IMG/VR virus record: IMGVR_UViG_3300020027_000274
Location: 1-37,211 of that record
Length of the DNA: 37,211 nucleotides
DNA from: a virus
Direction: 5' to 3' (one strand)
In this document: one piece after another, positions 1-8,002 of the stretch
Position numbering within the stretch: position 1 is the first letter of the stretch
Layout: every line of letters begins with the position of its first letter
Translations under genes and position numbers: made by a program
The notes under the pieces: model-generated
The model's input: the letters and a program-made list of their open reading frames with translations, nothing else
Database searches by the model: none
Told to the model about the DNA's origin: nothing

Positions 1-1224
1 ATGAACTCAGCAAAGTTGAAGATGTATCGTCGCGATGTCCGCAAGGATGGTACCTGCGGTATTTACTTGCAGGTCTTGATTAATCGGCGTAAGCTGGATA
101 TCGGACTAGATATCAAATGGCCGCCGAGTAAGTTTGATGAAGCAGTTGGCTGTAAGCCGCGGCCTATGAAAACTAAGCCTGAAAAGCTGAAGGAAACGGA
201 GACCGTTAATGCATTGAACATTATTATTGGCAATGCAAAGACGAAGGCGAATGATATTTTCTTATTCTATCACGTCCGAAACCTCCCAATAGACGTCGAT
301 ATTTTTCGTAGGGAGTTTCATTCCAACATGAATAAGAACGACTTCGTAACGTTCTTTAAACAGAAGTCCTACCATCGATGGAACAAAGGATTGATCAGCG
401 ATAACACGTTTAAGCAGGAAAAGTCGACTCTGGTTAAGCTGATCAAGTTCAACGAATCAATTCCCTTCAATTCATTTCATGCAGAATGGGGGCAGGAATT
501 CGACCTGTTCCTTCGGAAGACGTATGGCAATGCGCAGAACACGCTCTGGAGCGAGAAGAAGCGGATCCGTACCTATCTCAATATGGCGGCCAACGATGGT
601 ATTGCGTTCATAGATCCGTATAAAAGGTTCAAAGTGCCGCAGAAGAAAAGCCGCTTCAAGGCGCTTAGTAAAACGCAGTTTAAAAAGTTGATTGATTTTT
701 ATGATTCAAAGCACATTGACAACATTCAGAAGGTGGTCCTTCGTAGGTTTTTGTTTAGCTGCACAACCGGGTTGCGTATTGGAGATCTCCGAATCCTTAC
801 AACGCAGAATTTTAAAGATGGTAAGATGACCCTTGATCCGAAAAAAACAAAGCGCTATGCGACGCACATAGATGCCGTACCTCTTAATGAGATGGCGTTA
901 CGCTTTCTCGAAGAAGAAAAGGCCTTTACAAAATCTGCACGGTTGTTCTTTTCGCCAACGGAGCAATATGGGAATCGCGTTCTTAAAGAAATAGCTAAGC
1001 TTGACCGTGTAAAACTGGATCACAATATTCATAACCACATTGGCAGGTCAACGTTTGCTAGTTTATACGATCAGGCTGGTGGCAACCATCGTAGTCTTAT
1101 GGAATACATGGGTCTGACTAAAGTCGAAACGCTGATGAAGTATGTGCAGACTAACAAAGAGGTCATTGCTGATGGCATTGATAAAATGAACTCCAGCTTA
1201 AAAGAGTCTCCAGCCAATTCATAG
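1..1224 (+). CDS. int: Tyrosine recombinase / phage integrase
   Basis: A 407-aa site-specific recombinase expected to integrate and excise the phage. The N-terminal ~100 residues look like the arm-binding domain common in Bacteroidota integrases (basic, GIYLQVLINRRKLDIGL). A SAM-like core-binding domain follows (~110-205), then the catalytic domain (~215-390). Visible catalytic residues are Arg259 (CTTGLRIGDL), a Lys in KKTKR (~281-285), His346-x-x-Arg349 (HIGR) and the nucleophile Tyr381 (MKYVQ). The position normally holding the third His/Trp (LGH) reads MGL here, so that residue seems replaced by Leu372. The gene starts at the first base of the window, so its upstream region and any adjacent att site are not visible. 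It lies on the strand opposite to nearly all other genes. The family assignment is secure; activity is inferred. Confidence 0.95.
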   Translation: MNSAKLKMYRRDVRKDGTCGIYLQVLINRRKLDIGLDIKWPPSKFDEAVGCKPRPMKTKPEKLKETETVNALNIIIGNAKTKANDIFLFYHVRNLPIDVDIFRREFHSNMNKNDFVTFFKQKSYHRWNKGLISDNTFKQEKSTLVKLIKFNESIPFNSFHAEWGQEFDLFLRKTYGNAQNTLWSEKKRIRTYLNMAANDGIAFIDPYKRFKVPQKKSRFKALSKTQFKKLIDFYDSKHIDNIQKVVLRRFLFSCTTGLRIGDLRILTTQNFKDGKMTLDPKKTKRYATHIDAVPLNEMALRFLEEEKAFTKSARLFFSPTEQYGNRVLKEIAKLDRVKLDHNIHNHIGRSTFASLYDQAGGNHRSLMEYMGLTKVETLMKYVQTNKEVIADGIDKMNSSLKESPANS

Positions 1225-1239
1225 TTAGCCCTGTCTCTA

Positions 1240-1479
1240 ATGCGCACCCACTTTAACACCTACCAACAGAAGTATTCCGACGGCGGAGTTCTGCACATCT
1301 CAATCTGGAAGGATGAGTCGGGATACTTGAGCACAACGTACATGCTGCCCGGCGAAGAAAGCTGCGAGGCAAAGCCGGGTTATGAAGGCGATGTTTCATT
1401 TAAGCTGAACAACGGTCGGGAGCGCCCTCTATTTGACGTCTGGCGTGAGGTGAAATGGATGCTGAAACCTACGGATTGA
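1240..1479 (+). CDS. Small hypothetical protein (79 aa)
   Basis: Uncharacterised 79-aa protein starting 15 bases after the integrase stop, on the same strand and probably co-transcribed with it. The sequence (ISIWKDESGYLSTTYMLPGEE...) suggests a small beta-rich fold. No membrane segment, Cys motif or DNA-binding signature is visible. Its position next to int would suit an excisionase or moron, but nothing in the sequence supports either. The stop lies 2 bases before the ATG of the next small gene, which favours a small operon. Confidence 0.65.
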   Translation: MRTHFNTYQQKYSDGGVLHISIWKDESGYLSTTYMLPGEESCEAKPGYEGDVSFKLNNGRERPLFDVWREVKWMLKPTD

Positions 1480-1481
1480 TT

Positions 1482-1685
1482 ATGGCATACAAACACGGCG
1501 ATATATTTATCTATCCATACGGTAAAAAATGGGCGTGGAAATACGAAACTTCAATAGGTCAGAAACTTTTCAATGACTTGCCGGTGATCACGGACTACTG
1601 CTTTAGCGTCGCCCGAAAGACTGAATCCGATGTATACATTGAGGTGAAGGGCAAATGGGTGAAGATGAAGCCACCGAAGAAATAG
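1482..1685 (+). CDS. Small hypothetical protein (67 aa)
   Basis: Uncharacterised basic 67-aa protein (MAYKHGDIFIYPYGKKWAW...VEVKGKWVKMKPPKK-like composition: aromatic residues with a Lys-rich tail). I chose the ATG at 1482, two bases after the previous stop. An upstream in-frame ATG at 1455 would add nine residues and overlap the previous gene. It is the last of three plus-strand genes beginning with int and converges with the minus-strand gene ending at 1695. Function unknown. Confidence 0.6.
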   Translation: MAYKHGDIFIYPYGKKWAWKYETSIGQKLFNDLPVITDYCFSVARKTESDVYIEVKGKWVKMKPPKK

Positions 1686-1694
1686 GCCGCCCAT

Positions 1695-1850
1695 CTAATT
1701 CGGATGCTTCAGCCGCAGGATCAAGCGCCCATCGCCACAATGGTAGATCCTGCCGTTGAAATGAAACCCGTTGCCACGGACGACATAAGCGCCCTGGTCG
1801 TAGGCGATGACTTCAAATAGTACATAGAACAGGACCTCCCAGCTATTCAT
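1695..1850 (-). CDS. Small hypothetical protein (51 aa), translationally coupled
   Basis: A 51-aa reading frame beginning MNSWEVLFYVLFEV and ending LILRLKHPN. Its ATG overlaps the stop of the upstream minus-strand gene in an ATGA arrangement (bases 1847-1850), the same coupling used between most genes of this element. That overlap is the main evidence that it is real. The N-terminal half is hydrophobic and aromatic; the C-terminal half has a GxxFHFNGRIYHCGDGR stretch with a His/Cys pair. No family is recognised. The stop is 9 bases from the converging plus-strand gene's stop. Confidence 0.6.
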   Translation of the reverse strand: MNSWEVLFYVLFEVIAYDQGAYVVRGNGFHFNGRIYHCGDGRLILRLKHPN

Positions 1851-2104
1851 TCCCTCAGTAGTTTTTGCTTTGGGCTCACTTCTTCGAACGGAATGTACTG
1901 AGATTCCATTTCAGCCCATTTCAATGCAAACTGAATGGCTTCCGCATCCGTCCAGGACCGCCCATTCTTCACCCTAAAAGCATCTTCACAGCGAATGAAA
2001 TCCCATTTGGGAATGCGAATCTCGGACGAGTAGCCCCGGACGCCTATCACCATCTGCCCATTTATGCTATCATCGTAGCAATACACTTGTATTTCGTCAC
2101 CCAT
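1847..2104 (-). CDS. Hypothetical protein (85 aa)
   Basis: Uncharacterised acidic 85-aa protein. It has a beta-rich N-terminal half (EIQVYCYDDSINGQMVIGVRG-type pattern) and a predicted helix near the C-terminus (DAEAIQFALKWAEMESQ). It is the first of a two-gene minus-strand unit and its stop overlaps the start of the 51-aa gene by 4 bases. I preferred it to the same-length plus-strand frame because of this coupling and its balanced amino-acid composition. Function unknown. Confidence 0.65.
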   Translation of the reverse strand: MGDEIQVYCYDDSINGQMVIGVRGYSSEIRIPKWDFIRCEDAFRVKNGRSWTDAEAIQFALKWAEMESQYIPFEEVSPKQKLLRE

Positions 2105-2203
2105 TTTCCGGCCAGAATTTAATCAAAGTGCTGTAATTCAGAGAAATGAGGTTTCAAATTGTGAAAAACAGGACCCGATAGGCGACGGGCAGGCCCGGAG
2201 GCC

Positions 2204-2221
2204 TTAACTTTTGGCGACCGA
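2204..2221 (+). promoter_or_regulatory. Possible promoter/operator before the 101-aa gene
   Basis: The gap 2105-2245 separates a divergent gene pair. It holds AACTTTTG, which fits a Bacteroidota -7 box (xAnnTTTG), about 34 bases before the ATG at 2246. It runs into TTGGCGACCGA (2211-2221), an 11-mer found again on the minus strand inside the palindrome at 5445-5473. A second GGCGAC lies at about 2181. No good -33 box is seen. A regulatory role is inference. Confidence 0.3.
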
Positions 2222-2245
2222 CAGAGTTGAAAAATCGGGTGATAT

Positions 2246-2551
2246 ATGAATATTCGCGGTATGGAACAGTTTTTTAGTCAGCTGCCGCACAGGCCTTCAA
2301 TGCCAACGGCTTCAGCGGTGTTAAGTATCGATTTAGCCAAGCCGATCGATCTTTCGCAAATGACTGTAGTAGACGTGAGCACGCGTGTGGTCGAAAGGAA
2401 GTATGGTATGGGTTACACGAATGAGCATACTGTAACGCTCATTGGCTACGAGGATCCCGACAACGACGTTATCAAGGTTACCATTGTCAGAGAATCAGTG
2501 CGCCGGCCTGATTTCAAAGCGATCGAATTGGCATCTAAGAAAGACTCGTAG
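2246..2551 (+). CDS. Hypothetical protein (101 aa)
   Basis: Uncharacterised 101-aa protein with a Pro/Ala-rich N-terminus, an alternating beta-like middle (TVVDVSTRVVERKYG) and a charged C-terminus. It is isolated on the plus strand between a short minus-strand unit and the terminase gene. Its last 17 bases overlap the 3' end of terL on the other strand. It could be a small accessory or lysogeny-expressed gene, but the sequence gives no functional signature. Confidence 0.55.
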   Translation: MNIRGMEQFFSQLPHRPSMPTASAVLSIDLAKPIDLSQMTVVDVSTRVVERKYGMGYTNEHTVTLIGYEDPDNDVIKVTIVRESVRRPDFKAIELASKKDS

Positions 2552-4067
2552 TGTATAGCAGTACGTGGTCCTGGTCACTGTTGCGCTCGCGATGCTGGAG
2601 ACCGTGATACAGTCTATTGTCGTATCCATCGGTATAGTGAGTAGCATGCTGGGGTTTAATTGCAGCGTTGGTCTCTGATTTCTTATCCTTCTTGTCTCCC
2701 TTCATGCGAGCACCCTCGAGGGATATCTTCAGGTCAGCACAATTAACGGCGTTATGCCTAATCATTGGTAGCCGTGGATCATCACCCTTATGCAGCTTAG
2801 AGATAAAGCGGTGACGCTCTATGTGTTCAACGTCACCCATCTTCTTCTGAACAACGCGCCATCCTTTCGCTCTGAGCTTATCAGCGAATTGTTCAAAGGA
2901 TGTCTTCTTTGAATTGGCCACCTTGTTATTGCCTGTGCGGTCTCCCCATTGGAAGATCAGTTTCTCGCGATGACCGCGATAATACTCAATGAAGTGATCA
3001 GCTAGATCGTCCTGGTCTTCGGGTGCAGGACCACCGTTAAAAGTGTGCATACATTTAATGAAGCGCACCTCTCGTGGGTACTCCTGGTCGATCGTTATGC
3101 TATTGAACTTCCCCCAATCGTGGCTAATATTTAATGCCTTGTCGGGGTTATAGTCATCAGGGCCTACGTCGTATGTGGCATCACGTTTGAGCGTACCTAG
3201 CAGACTGATAGGTACTGTGATCATCTTTTCATTCGCTAACGGTGTGTACCAGTGCTTTGCCCCCAGCACAGGGTAAAAGATGTTACCATAGCTGGTAACG
3301 CGCTGGTTGAGTATCATGACCAGGTAAGCATACGCTTCCATCTCAGCTTTCATCTGTAGGATAGCTTTATCCCCGAGCACCAGGCGATTCATCCAGGTAC
3401 TACCTTGCTGCACCCGGGCGTTTGGCTCCCATCCAATGAAGGAATACATCGCGGGGTTAGTTTTTGCTTTCGCGTGAAAGTCTAATAACCAATCGCCCTG
3501 ATTTCTAAAAGGCATGCTGGTGGTGAAGCTTTGCTGAAGATGTATTGAGCAATCACGAAATCGTGGGTGCGTGCCTCTTACAGTAGGGATCACGTAGTTA
3601 TCGTAATCTTCTTTATCAAATAGATAGCACTCATCATTCACAACGTCGTCGTATGAAGCGCCAGACATCAGGGAAGGCCGATCGAATGAGCCGAACACAA
3701 CGCTACGTCCATTCCAAAACGTGATCACGTTCTCATAACGGTGCGGCCGTGCGTAGGGCTTTGCGAAGTGTTTCGGGGGAACTCTACCAACAACATAGTG
3801 GATGCCTTCGATATACCCGAAGTGCTGCTCGAGGGCCGATTTCATTGGTATGAGCGTCTTCGTATAGATCATGCTATACGTCGGAGAAGTGAATAGCCCC
3901 AAACTGCGTGGCATCACTTTAACTTTCTTCGCGGCATCAGCGCCATTGCCAAAGCTTTTGGAGAAACCTCTACCAGCGACTAGAATTTTGTACGGTGTTT
4001 CCGCGCAGTAATGCAGCTGAGCGATCGGATTCAAATATCGCTTTATCTCAGTCTTCTTCTCCGCCAT
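2535..4067 (-). CDS. terL: Terminase large subunit (packaging ATPase/nuclease)
   Basis: A 510-aa DNA-packaging motor that should pump DNA into the prohead at the portal and cut concatemers. The N-terminal ATPase has a terminase-style Walker A, AGRGFSKSF (31-39), in which the usual SGKS is FSKS. Walker B is VVNDE (142-146). The C-terminal RNase H-like nuclease shows the acidic positions Asp317 (SHDWGKF), Asp376 (WGDR) and Asp480/Asp483 (HYTDGYDN). The start overlaps the 3' end of the upstream terS-like gene by 20 bases. It is the last gene of the minus-strand late region, whereas terminase usually opens the late region. Length is typical for TerL. Confidence 0.92.
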   Translation of the reverse strand: MAEKKTEIKRYLNPIAQLHYCAETPYKILVAGRGFSKSFGNGADAAKKVKVMPRSLGLFTSPTYSMIYTKTLIPMKSALEQHFGYIEGIHYVVGRVPPKHFAKPYARPHRYENVITFWNGRSVVFGSFDRPSLMSGASYDDVVNDECYLFDKEDYDNYVIPTVRGTHPRFRDCSIHLQQSFTTSMPFRNQGDWLLDFHAKAKTNPAMYSFIGWEPNARVQQGSTWMNRLVLGDKAILQMKAEMEAYAYLVMILNQRVTSYGNIFYPVLGAKHWYTPLANEKMITVPISLLGTLKRDATYDVGPDDYNPDKALNISHDWGKFNSITIDQEYPREVRFIKCMHTFNGGPAPEDQDDLADHFIEYYRGHREKLIFQWGDRTGNNKVANSKKTSFEQFADKLRAKGWRVVQKKMGDVEHIERHRFISKLHKGDDPRLPMIRHNAVNCADLKISLEGARMKGDKKDKKSETNAAIKPQHATHYTDGYDNRLYHGLQHRERNSDQDHVLLYTTSLS

Positions 4068-4638
4068 CGCCTGTTAAATCAGCGTAGTCAACGTCCTGTA
4101 TAATATTCTCCTGGAGCTTCTTCGCCTCGCGCTGCAGTTCCTCCGGAGACGAAAAAATAGTAATGCTGTGCGCTTTGAAGTTTTTCATCAGATCCGCGAT
4201 ATCGGCGCCGGCTTCGCCATCGAGCTTATTCAATTTTGCGTACCGGGCGAGCAGCTTTTCATAGGCTTTCATGTCTTGATGCTCCCAGGCCTTTTTGATG
4301 CCCATCGTTATCCACTCTTCCAATATCAGTTTCTTCGCCTCTTTAGTTGAATGCTGCGGATCTCCGAAAAGCATCATGGCCTTATTGACATCGTCATAAG
4401 CAACGGTCTTTTGCACTTGGTGAGCTGCCATGATACCATCAACTACCTCACGACGTGTGAGCATGTTGGATAGCAACTTCCAGGCAAGATCCCAACGCTC
4501 TCGAATTACTTCCTCTTCTGAATTTAGGACTAGCTCTTTTTTACCAAAGTAGAATTTGTAGATTCGATCGAAAGTATCATCTGCAGATCTGCGTAATTCA
4601 CGCCCTTTACCCTTGTCGTTTGTTTGTACATCACCCAT
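4048..4638 (-). CDS. terS: Probable terminase small subunit
   Basis: A 196-aa mostly helical, charged protein directly upstream of and overlapping terL, where a DNA-recognising small terminase subunit is expected. An early helix-rich segment (WDLAWKLLSNMLTRREVVDGI, ~50-70) could be a helix-turn-helix. A central helical region (KKLILEEWITMGIKKAWEHQ) could mediate oligomerisation. The C-terminus is acidic (DLTGDGGEED), which would suit contact with TerL. The call rests mainly on position and size because small terminases diverge quickly. Confidence 0.65.
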   Translation of the reverse strand: MGDVQTNDKGKGRELRRSADDTFDRIYKFYFGKKELVLNSEEEVIRERWDLAWKLLSNMLTRREVVDGIMAAHQVQKTVAYDDVNKAMMLFGDPQHSTKEAKKLILEEWITMGIKKAWEHQDMKAYEKLLARYAKLNKLDGEAGADIADLMKNFKAHSITIFSSPEELQREAKKLQENIIQDVDYADLTGDGGEED

Positions 4639-4656
4639 AGAGCAAATTCGCTTTTA

Positions 4657-5439
4657 CTATTTATTAGATCGTGCCTCATACTGCATGCGCTTCAGCTGCT
4701 GCTTTAGGTCGTCACGCTTCGCCATAGACATGGCGACTTTCTCTTTCCAGTCGTTAATTTTCTTGGAAGGTTTGCCGTTCAATGGCATGGCTTCGATTTT
4801 TTTCTGCGTCTTATAGATTAAATCATCTAAGCGACGGATATCGTGTTGGATCGCTTTTTCTTCGCTGGTAACTTCAATGGGATCCTCGGCCGGATCCGGA
4901 AGGGTGCCATATTGCTCAACGTGCCTTATCTCGTCATAAATTTGTGCTCCCTCATCGATGAGCAGCTGCAGCGCGGCATAGTGCTTCTTCAATTCTTCGG
5001 AGCAATAGTCTCCGTTGAGTAGCGCCTGCGCGGCCTCCGGAGATAACCGTGATACGATATCGGTGATCATCGGCGCCGTACTGGACGAGAGCTTCCCGCG
5101 TTGACGTTTTACTTTCCCGAATTTTTCCCATAGTTCCCGAATTATTCCCGACTTCTTTTCGGCCGCATCGATGGCGGTAATAAACTTGGACTTTGGGATC
5201 TCAACGACCTGGTGTCGCTTGCGCTCCACGCAACCGTTTTCATCGCAGTAGTTCATGCCGCAAGGAACGGCGCACGCGCCGACCATCGCCGCCAGAGTTG
5301 ATTCGGAAGGGACAATAAGAGTGGCGTCATCCTTCACAACTTTTGTTTCCGAAATGATGATATCACTTTCCGAAATGGCAGTTGGGGCGATTTCACTCCC
5401 CTCAAGGCCCAGGATCTTTCGCGGGTTGATCTTGATCAT
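4657..5439 (-). CDS. Hypothetical protein with C-terminal coiled coil (260 aa)
   Basis: First gene of the block that ends with terS and terL. I chose the ATG at 5439 (MIKINPRKILG). A longer frame from TTG at 5469 would translate the promoter palindrome and is unlikely. Residues ~70-95 hold a Cys-rich patch (GACAVPCGMNYCDENGCVER), possibly metal-binding. The C-terminal ~90 residues are charged and helical (KAIQHDIRRLDDLIYKTQKKI; KKINDWKEKVAMSMAKRDDL), suggesting a coiled coil. It may be a packaging accessory or DNA-binding protein judging by its neighbours. No family is recognised. Confidence 0.75.
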   Translation of the reverse strand: MIKINPRKILGLEGSEIAPTAISESDIIISETKVVKDDATLIVPSESTLAAMVGACAVPCGMNYCDENGCVERKRHQVVEIPKSKFITAIDAAEKKSGIIRELWEKFGKVKRQRGKLSSSTAPMITDIVSRLSPEAAQALLNGDYCSEELKKHYAALQLLIDEGAQIYDEIRHVEQYGTLPDPAEDPIEVTSEEKAIQHDIRRLDDLIYKTQKKIEAMPLNGKPSKKINDWKEKVAMSMAKRDDLKQQLKRMQYEARSNK

Positions 5440-5443
5440 GCAC

Positions 5444-5479
5444 CAAAATTGGCGACGCTCGGTCGCCAATTTTAGGACA
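5444..5479 (-). promoter_or_regulatory. Predicted late promoter P-ter (TGTCCTAAAA / CAATTTTG)
   Basis: Reading the minus strand, TGTCCTAAAA (5479-5470) is followed after exactly 18 bases by CAATTTTG (5451-5444), which fits xAnnTTTG. The ATG of the 260-aa gene follows 4 bases later at 5439. The same 10-mer and spacing occur at three other block starts. It should drive the 260-aa gene, terS and terL. If transcription begins a few bases after the box, the mRNA is leaderless. The promoter role is inferred from recurrence and position. Confidence 0.72.
5445..5473. repeat. Perfect 12-5-12 palindrome over the promoter spacer
   Basis: AAAATTGGCGAC (5445-5456), GCTCG (5457-5461), GTCGCCAATTTT (5462-5473) form a perfect inverted repeat. 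It runs from the AAAA of the upstream promoter element to the TTTT of the -7 box. That placement suits an operator for a dimeric regulator that would block or organise polymerase. The lack of a downstream T-run argues against a terminator. The other three promoter copies do not have a perfect palindrome. Confidence 0.7.
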
Positions 5480-5572
5480 TCATTTTCGATAGCCCCCGTT
5501 TCGGAAGTGAATTACCACCATAACAACAATCAGCACTACGGCCGCTAAAAAGCCAGACAAGAAATTCATCAT
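5480..5572 (-). CDS. Tiny single-pass membrane protein (30 aa)
   Basis: A 30-aa frame starting with two Met codons. Its ATG overlaps the tape-measure stop as ATGA (5569-5572) and its stop codon directly abuts the late promoter at 5479. The protein is one hydrophobic segment (LSGFLAAVVLIVVMVVI, ~5-22) with a basic tail (HFRNGGYRK), so it should insert in the inner membrane. Translational coupling and the clean transmembrane pattern support it. A role in lysis or membrane modification is possible but not shown. Confidence 0.6.
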   Translation of the reverse strand: MMNFLSGFLAAVVLIVVMVVIHFRNGGYRK

Positions 5573-7998
5573 ACGTCCGAGTCGTTTTCGATCATGTTCA
5601 GCGTCTCAATGCCTTCCTTGGTATCGCGGACCATGTTAACTACGCGTAACGTCTGCGGCCAGGCAACCACAGCACCGTGGATCGCTTCCAGGCGATCCAG
5701 GATCTGCCCGTTCATTTCTCCGCTCTGATCTGCAGACGAAGCGCCAGAACGTGACACAGGACCGCGTGATTGATCGGTGAATGGACTGACGGGTCCGCCT
5801 GTTGCGTATGTGTATCGGTTGTTGAGCGCTGCCAGGTTATCAGGTCCGAGCGCGTCGGTAGCATCTTTGCTGAATATGAATTCCCCTCCCTCAAATTCGA
5901 TCGGCCGTCGGCCTCTGCCTACCACGCCCTTAATCCCACCACGCTTATGAGAGGGACCCTTTGCCAGGCCCACCGCTCCACCGTCAGCGAATTGCTGAGA
6001 GTCGATGTCCTTCATTGCCTGCTGCCCTCTGACGAGCGCTGCTGCCGTCTGGAGCGCGCCCAGGATGATACCCACCCAGCCCAGCTGCGATGAGTTCAGC
6101 CAGATCTGCGACACTTCGGCAAGCATGTTGATTTTAATCTGTGTCTTCTGAAGTTTTTTGTTCTTCTCTCCAGCTTTTTTCTTTTCGTCCAGCAGCTGCT
6201 TCTGCAATGCCTTATAACCGGTGCTCTCCTGTTGATTGAGCGCTTCCATACCGGCAAGGCGCTTCTCCAGCATTGACACCTCGCGGTTATTGTCGGCCAT
6301 CTTGGATTGAATGAGCGAATTGCCTAGGGCAATAGAAGCCTGGAAGGCTTTCTGCATGCCTTCTTTGTTCTTGTTTTGGAAGTCGATCTCCAGCTGCGCC
6401 TGCTGCGCTTTGATCTGCCGGTAGAGATCGGTTTCCTGTTGTCCCTGTTCTTCCAGGAGAGCTAGCTTTTCGGCGAACGCCGAACGCTGTGCTTCCAACG
6501 ACATGGCATCAAACTCATTACGCGAGATATCGCGATCGGCTAATGCGACCAGCAGCTTTAAATTTTCTTCAGCGTAGGCAGCGTCGATAGCTTCCAGCTG
6601 TTTTTTCAGTGCGTCCTGTTTATCCTTCAGGTCTTTCGAGTCCCACTTGCTGTTGACTTCGGCTTCAGATTTACGCGCTACTTCGCGTGCAGCAGCTGAG
6701 CGCTCAGCCACCAGTAATCCGGAGGCCTGGATCTCCTCGAGTTCACGCGACAGGTGCAGCTGCAGGGCGGCCAGATCCTTTGTACGCCCTTCCTCCATCG
6801 CGTCGATACGCAAGTCTTCCAGGTTACGAACTGCGTCCTGATAGGCTTTCTGTGCATCTTCAGCCTCCTTAAGACGTTTCTCTTCAGCTTTGCGCGCATC
6901 TTCCGCTTTCTTCTCGGCGTCACGGCGGGCCTTCTCCCGATCGGCTTCCATTTTTTCACGGATCTTGGACTCCTGCAAAAGAATTTTCTCGAGCAGCATG
7001 TTATTGCGCCCTTCGCCCTCAATGACTTTCACTTGCGCATCAACGATTTTTTGAAGCAGCTCGTCACTAATCTTGCCGCGCTTGGCGTACTCAGTCTCTT
7101 GCGCCAGTGTTCCTTCAGCCAGTGCGAGTATTTCATCTTTGGTAAGTCTGGACTCCAGCTGCGCTTTCTGAAGCAGAGCGTCGAGCTCCCTCTTATCCAG
7201 GTCATCGTTAGCTTTGAAGTTTTTCTCGGCTATTACTTTTGCGTCTTGGAGAATTTTTAAGCGATCGGTCAATCGGTCACCCAATGTCTTCTGCTGAAGA
7301 ATCAAGTGGTCGATCTGCGCGGACTCTTTGGCGTTGGTGATCAGGATCCCGCGCTTGGCGTCGTCCAGGTCCTGCTGCAGCACAGCCAGCGCGGCACCGG
7401 CGTCGTACGCTTTCTTCATTGAGTCGGCCAGGCCATCGAAGGATGAAGACACTTTGTCCAGGCCACCAGGCACCCCGGTGATCATGTCCCACAACCCTGA
7501 GCCTAGCTGCTGAAAGCGTTGAATGAGTTCACTCACAACGGCTGAGATGCCGCCCATGATCACCTCAATCTTGTCAAGCAACGGAGTGAAAGATGAGAAC
7601 GCCGATATCAACGCCATAACTACCAGGAGCAATGCCCCCACACCGGTGGCCGCGATCGCGCCACGTAGCATACCAAATCCGCTAGTCAGTCCACCGACGC
7701 CACCTTTCATTTGCCCCATCAGTCCGGAAAGCTGACTAAAGCCCGGGATCTGAGAGAGCACGCCGCCGAAAGATTTCTTCAGTGAGTCGCTTGCCTTGGT
7801 GGTCGAATCGAGTTGCTTTTTATAATCACCTTGGAGCTTCTTAGCGCGCTCCAACTTATCATTGGCTTTCACCCACTCCTCTGTACCAATGGCGGCCTTG
7901 TTAATCTCTTTGTTTGCCTGACCCACGGCTTTCGCCAGATCCTGCGCGGACTTCCCAGCGAGCTCACCGTTAACCAACTTGACAACTATTTCTGCCAT
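5569..7998 (-). CDS. Phage tail tape measure protein
   Basis: An 809-aa protein that sets tail length and occupies the tail lumen. An N-terminal helical head (1-75) is followed by a Gly-rich segment and a hydrophobic stretch (~113-135, GAIAATGVGALLLVVMALIS) typical of tape measures. Long coiled coils follow (~340-480, KAEDARKAEEKRLKEAEDAQ, and ~495-640). A second hydrophobic region lies at ~655-680. The C-terminus has the familiar FADGGAV...HKRGGI pattern (~693-712). It lies downstream of the tail genes, four bases after the 156-aa gene, and its stop overlaps the 30-aa membrane gene. The large size and long coiled coils indicate a siphophage-type tail. Confidence 0.93.
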   Translation of the reverse strand: MAEIVVKLVNGELAGKSAQDLAKAVGQANKEINKAAIGTEEWVKANDKLERAKKLQGDYKKQLDSTTKASDSLKKSFGGVLSQIPGFSQLSGLMGQMKGGVGGLTSGFGMLRGAIAATGVGALLLVVMALISAFSSFTPLLDKIEVIMGGISAVVSELIQRFQQLGSGLWDMITGVPGGLDKVSSSFDGLADSMKKAYDAGAALAVLQQDLDDAKRGILITNAKESAQIDHLILQQKTLGDRLTDRLKILQDAKVIAEKNFKANDDLDKRELDALLQKAQLESRLTKDEILALAEGTLAQETEYAKRGKISDELLQKIVDAQVKVIEGEGRNNMLLEKILLQESKIREKMEADREKARRDAEKKAEDARKAEEKRLKEAEDAQKAYQDAVRNLEDLRIDAMEEGRTKDLAALQLHLSRELEEIQASGLLVAERSAAAREVARKSEAEVNSKWDSKDLKDKQDALKKQLEAIDAAYAEENLKLLVALADRDISRNEFDAMSLEAQRSAFAEKLALLEEQGQQETDLYRQIKAQQAQLEIDFQNKNKEGMQKAFQASIALGNSLIQSKMADNNREVSMLEKRLAGMEALNQQESTGYKALQKQLLDEKKKAGEKNKKLQKTQIKINMLAEVSQIWLNSSQLGWVGIILGALQTAAALVRGQQAMKDIDSQQFADGGAVGLAKGPSHKRGGIKGVVGRGRRPIEFEGGEFIFSKDATDALGPDNLAALNNRYTYATGGPVSPFTDQSRGPVSRSGASSADQSGEMNGQILDRLEAIHGAVVAWPQTLRVVNMVRDTKEGIETLNMIENDSDV

Positions 7999-8002
7999 AT
8001 CA

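Noticed and set aside
5101-5160. TTCCCGAA repeats within the 260-aa gene
   Set aside because: They are inside coding sequence, in the opposite orientation to those at 27760-27845, and are explained by repeated codons in a KFGK/IIREL segment.
6754-7260. Plus-strand frame of 168 aa opposite the tape measure gene
   Set aside because: It is a mirror of the coiled-coil coding region; Phe/Leu-rich content is expected from the complement of Lys/Glu codons.
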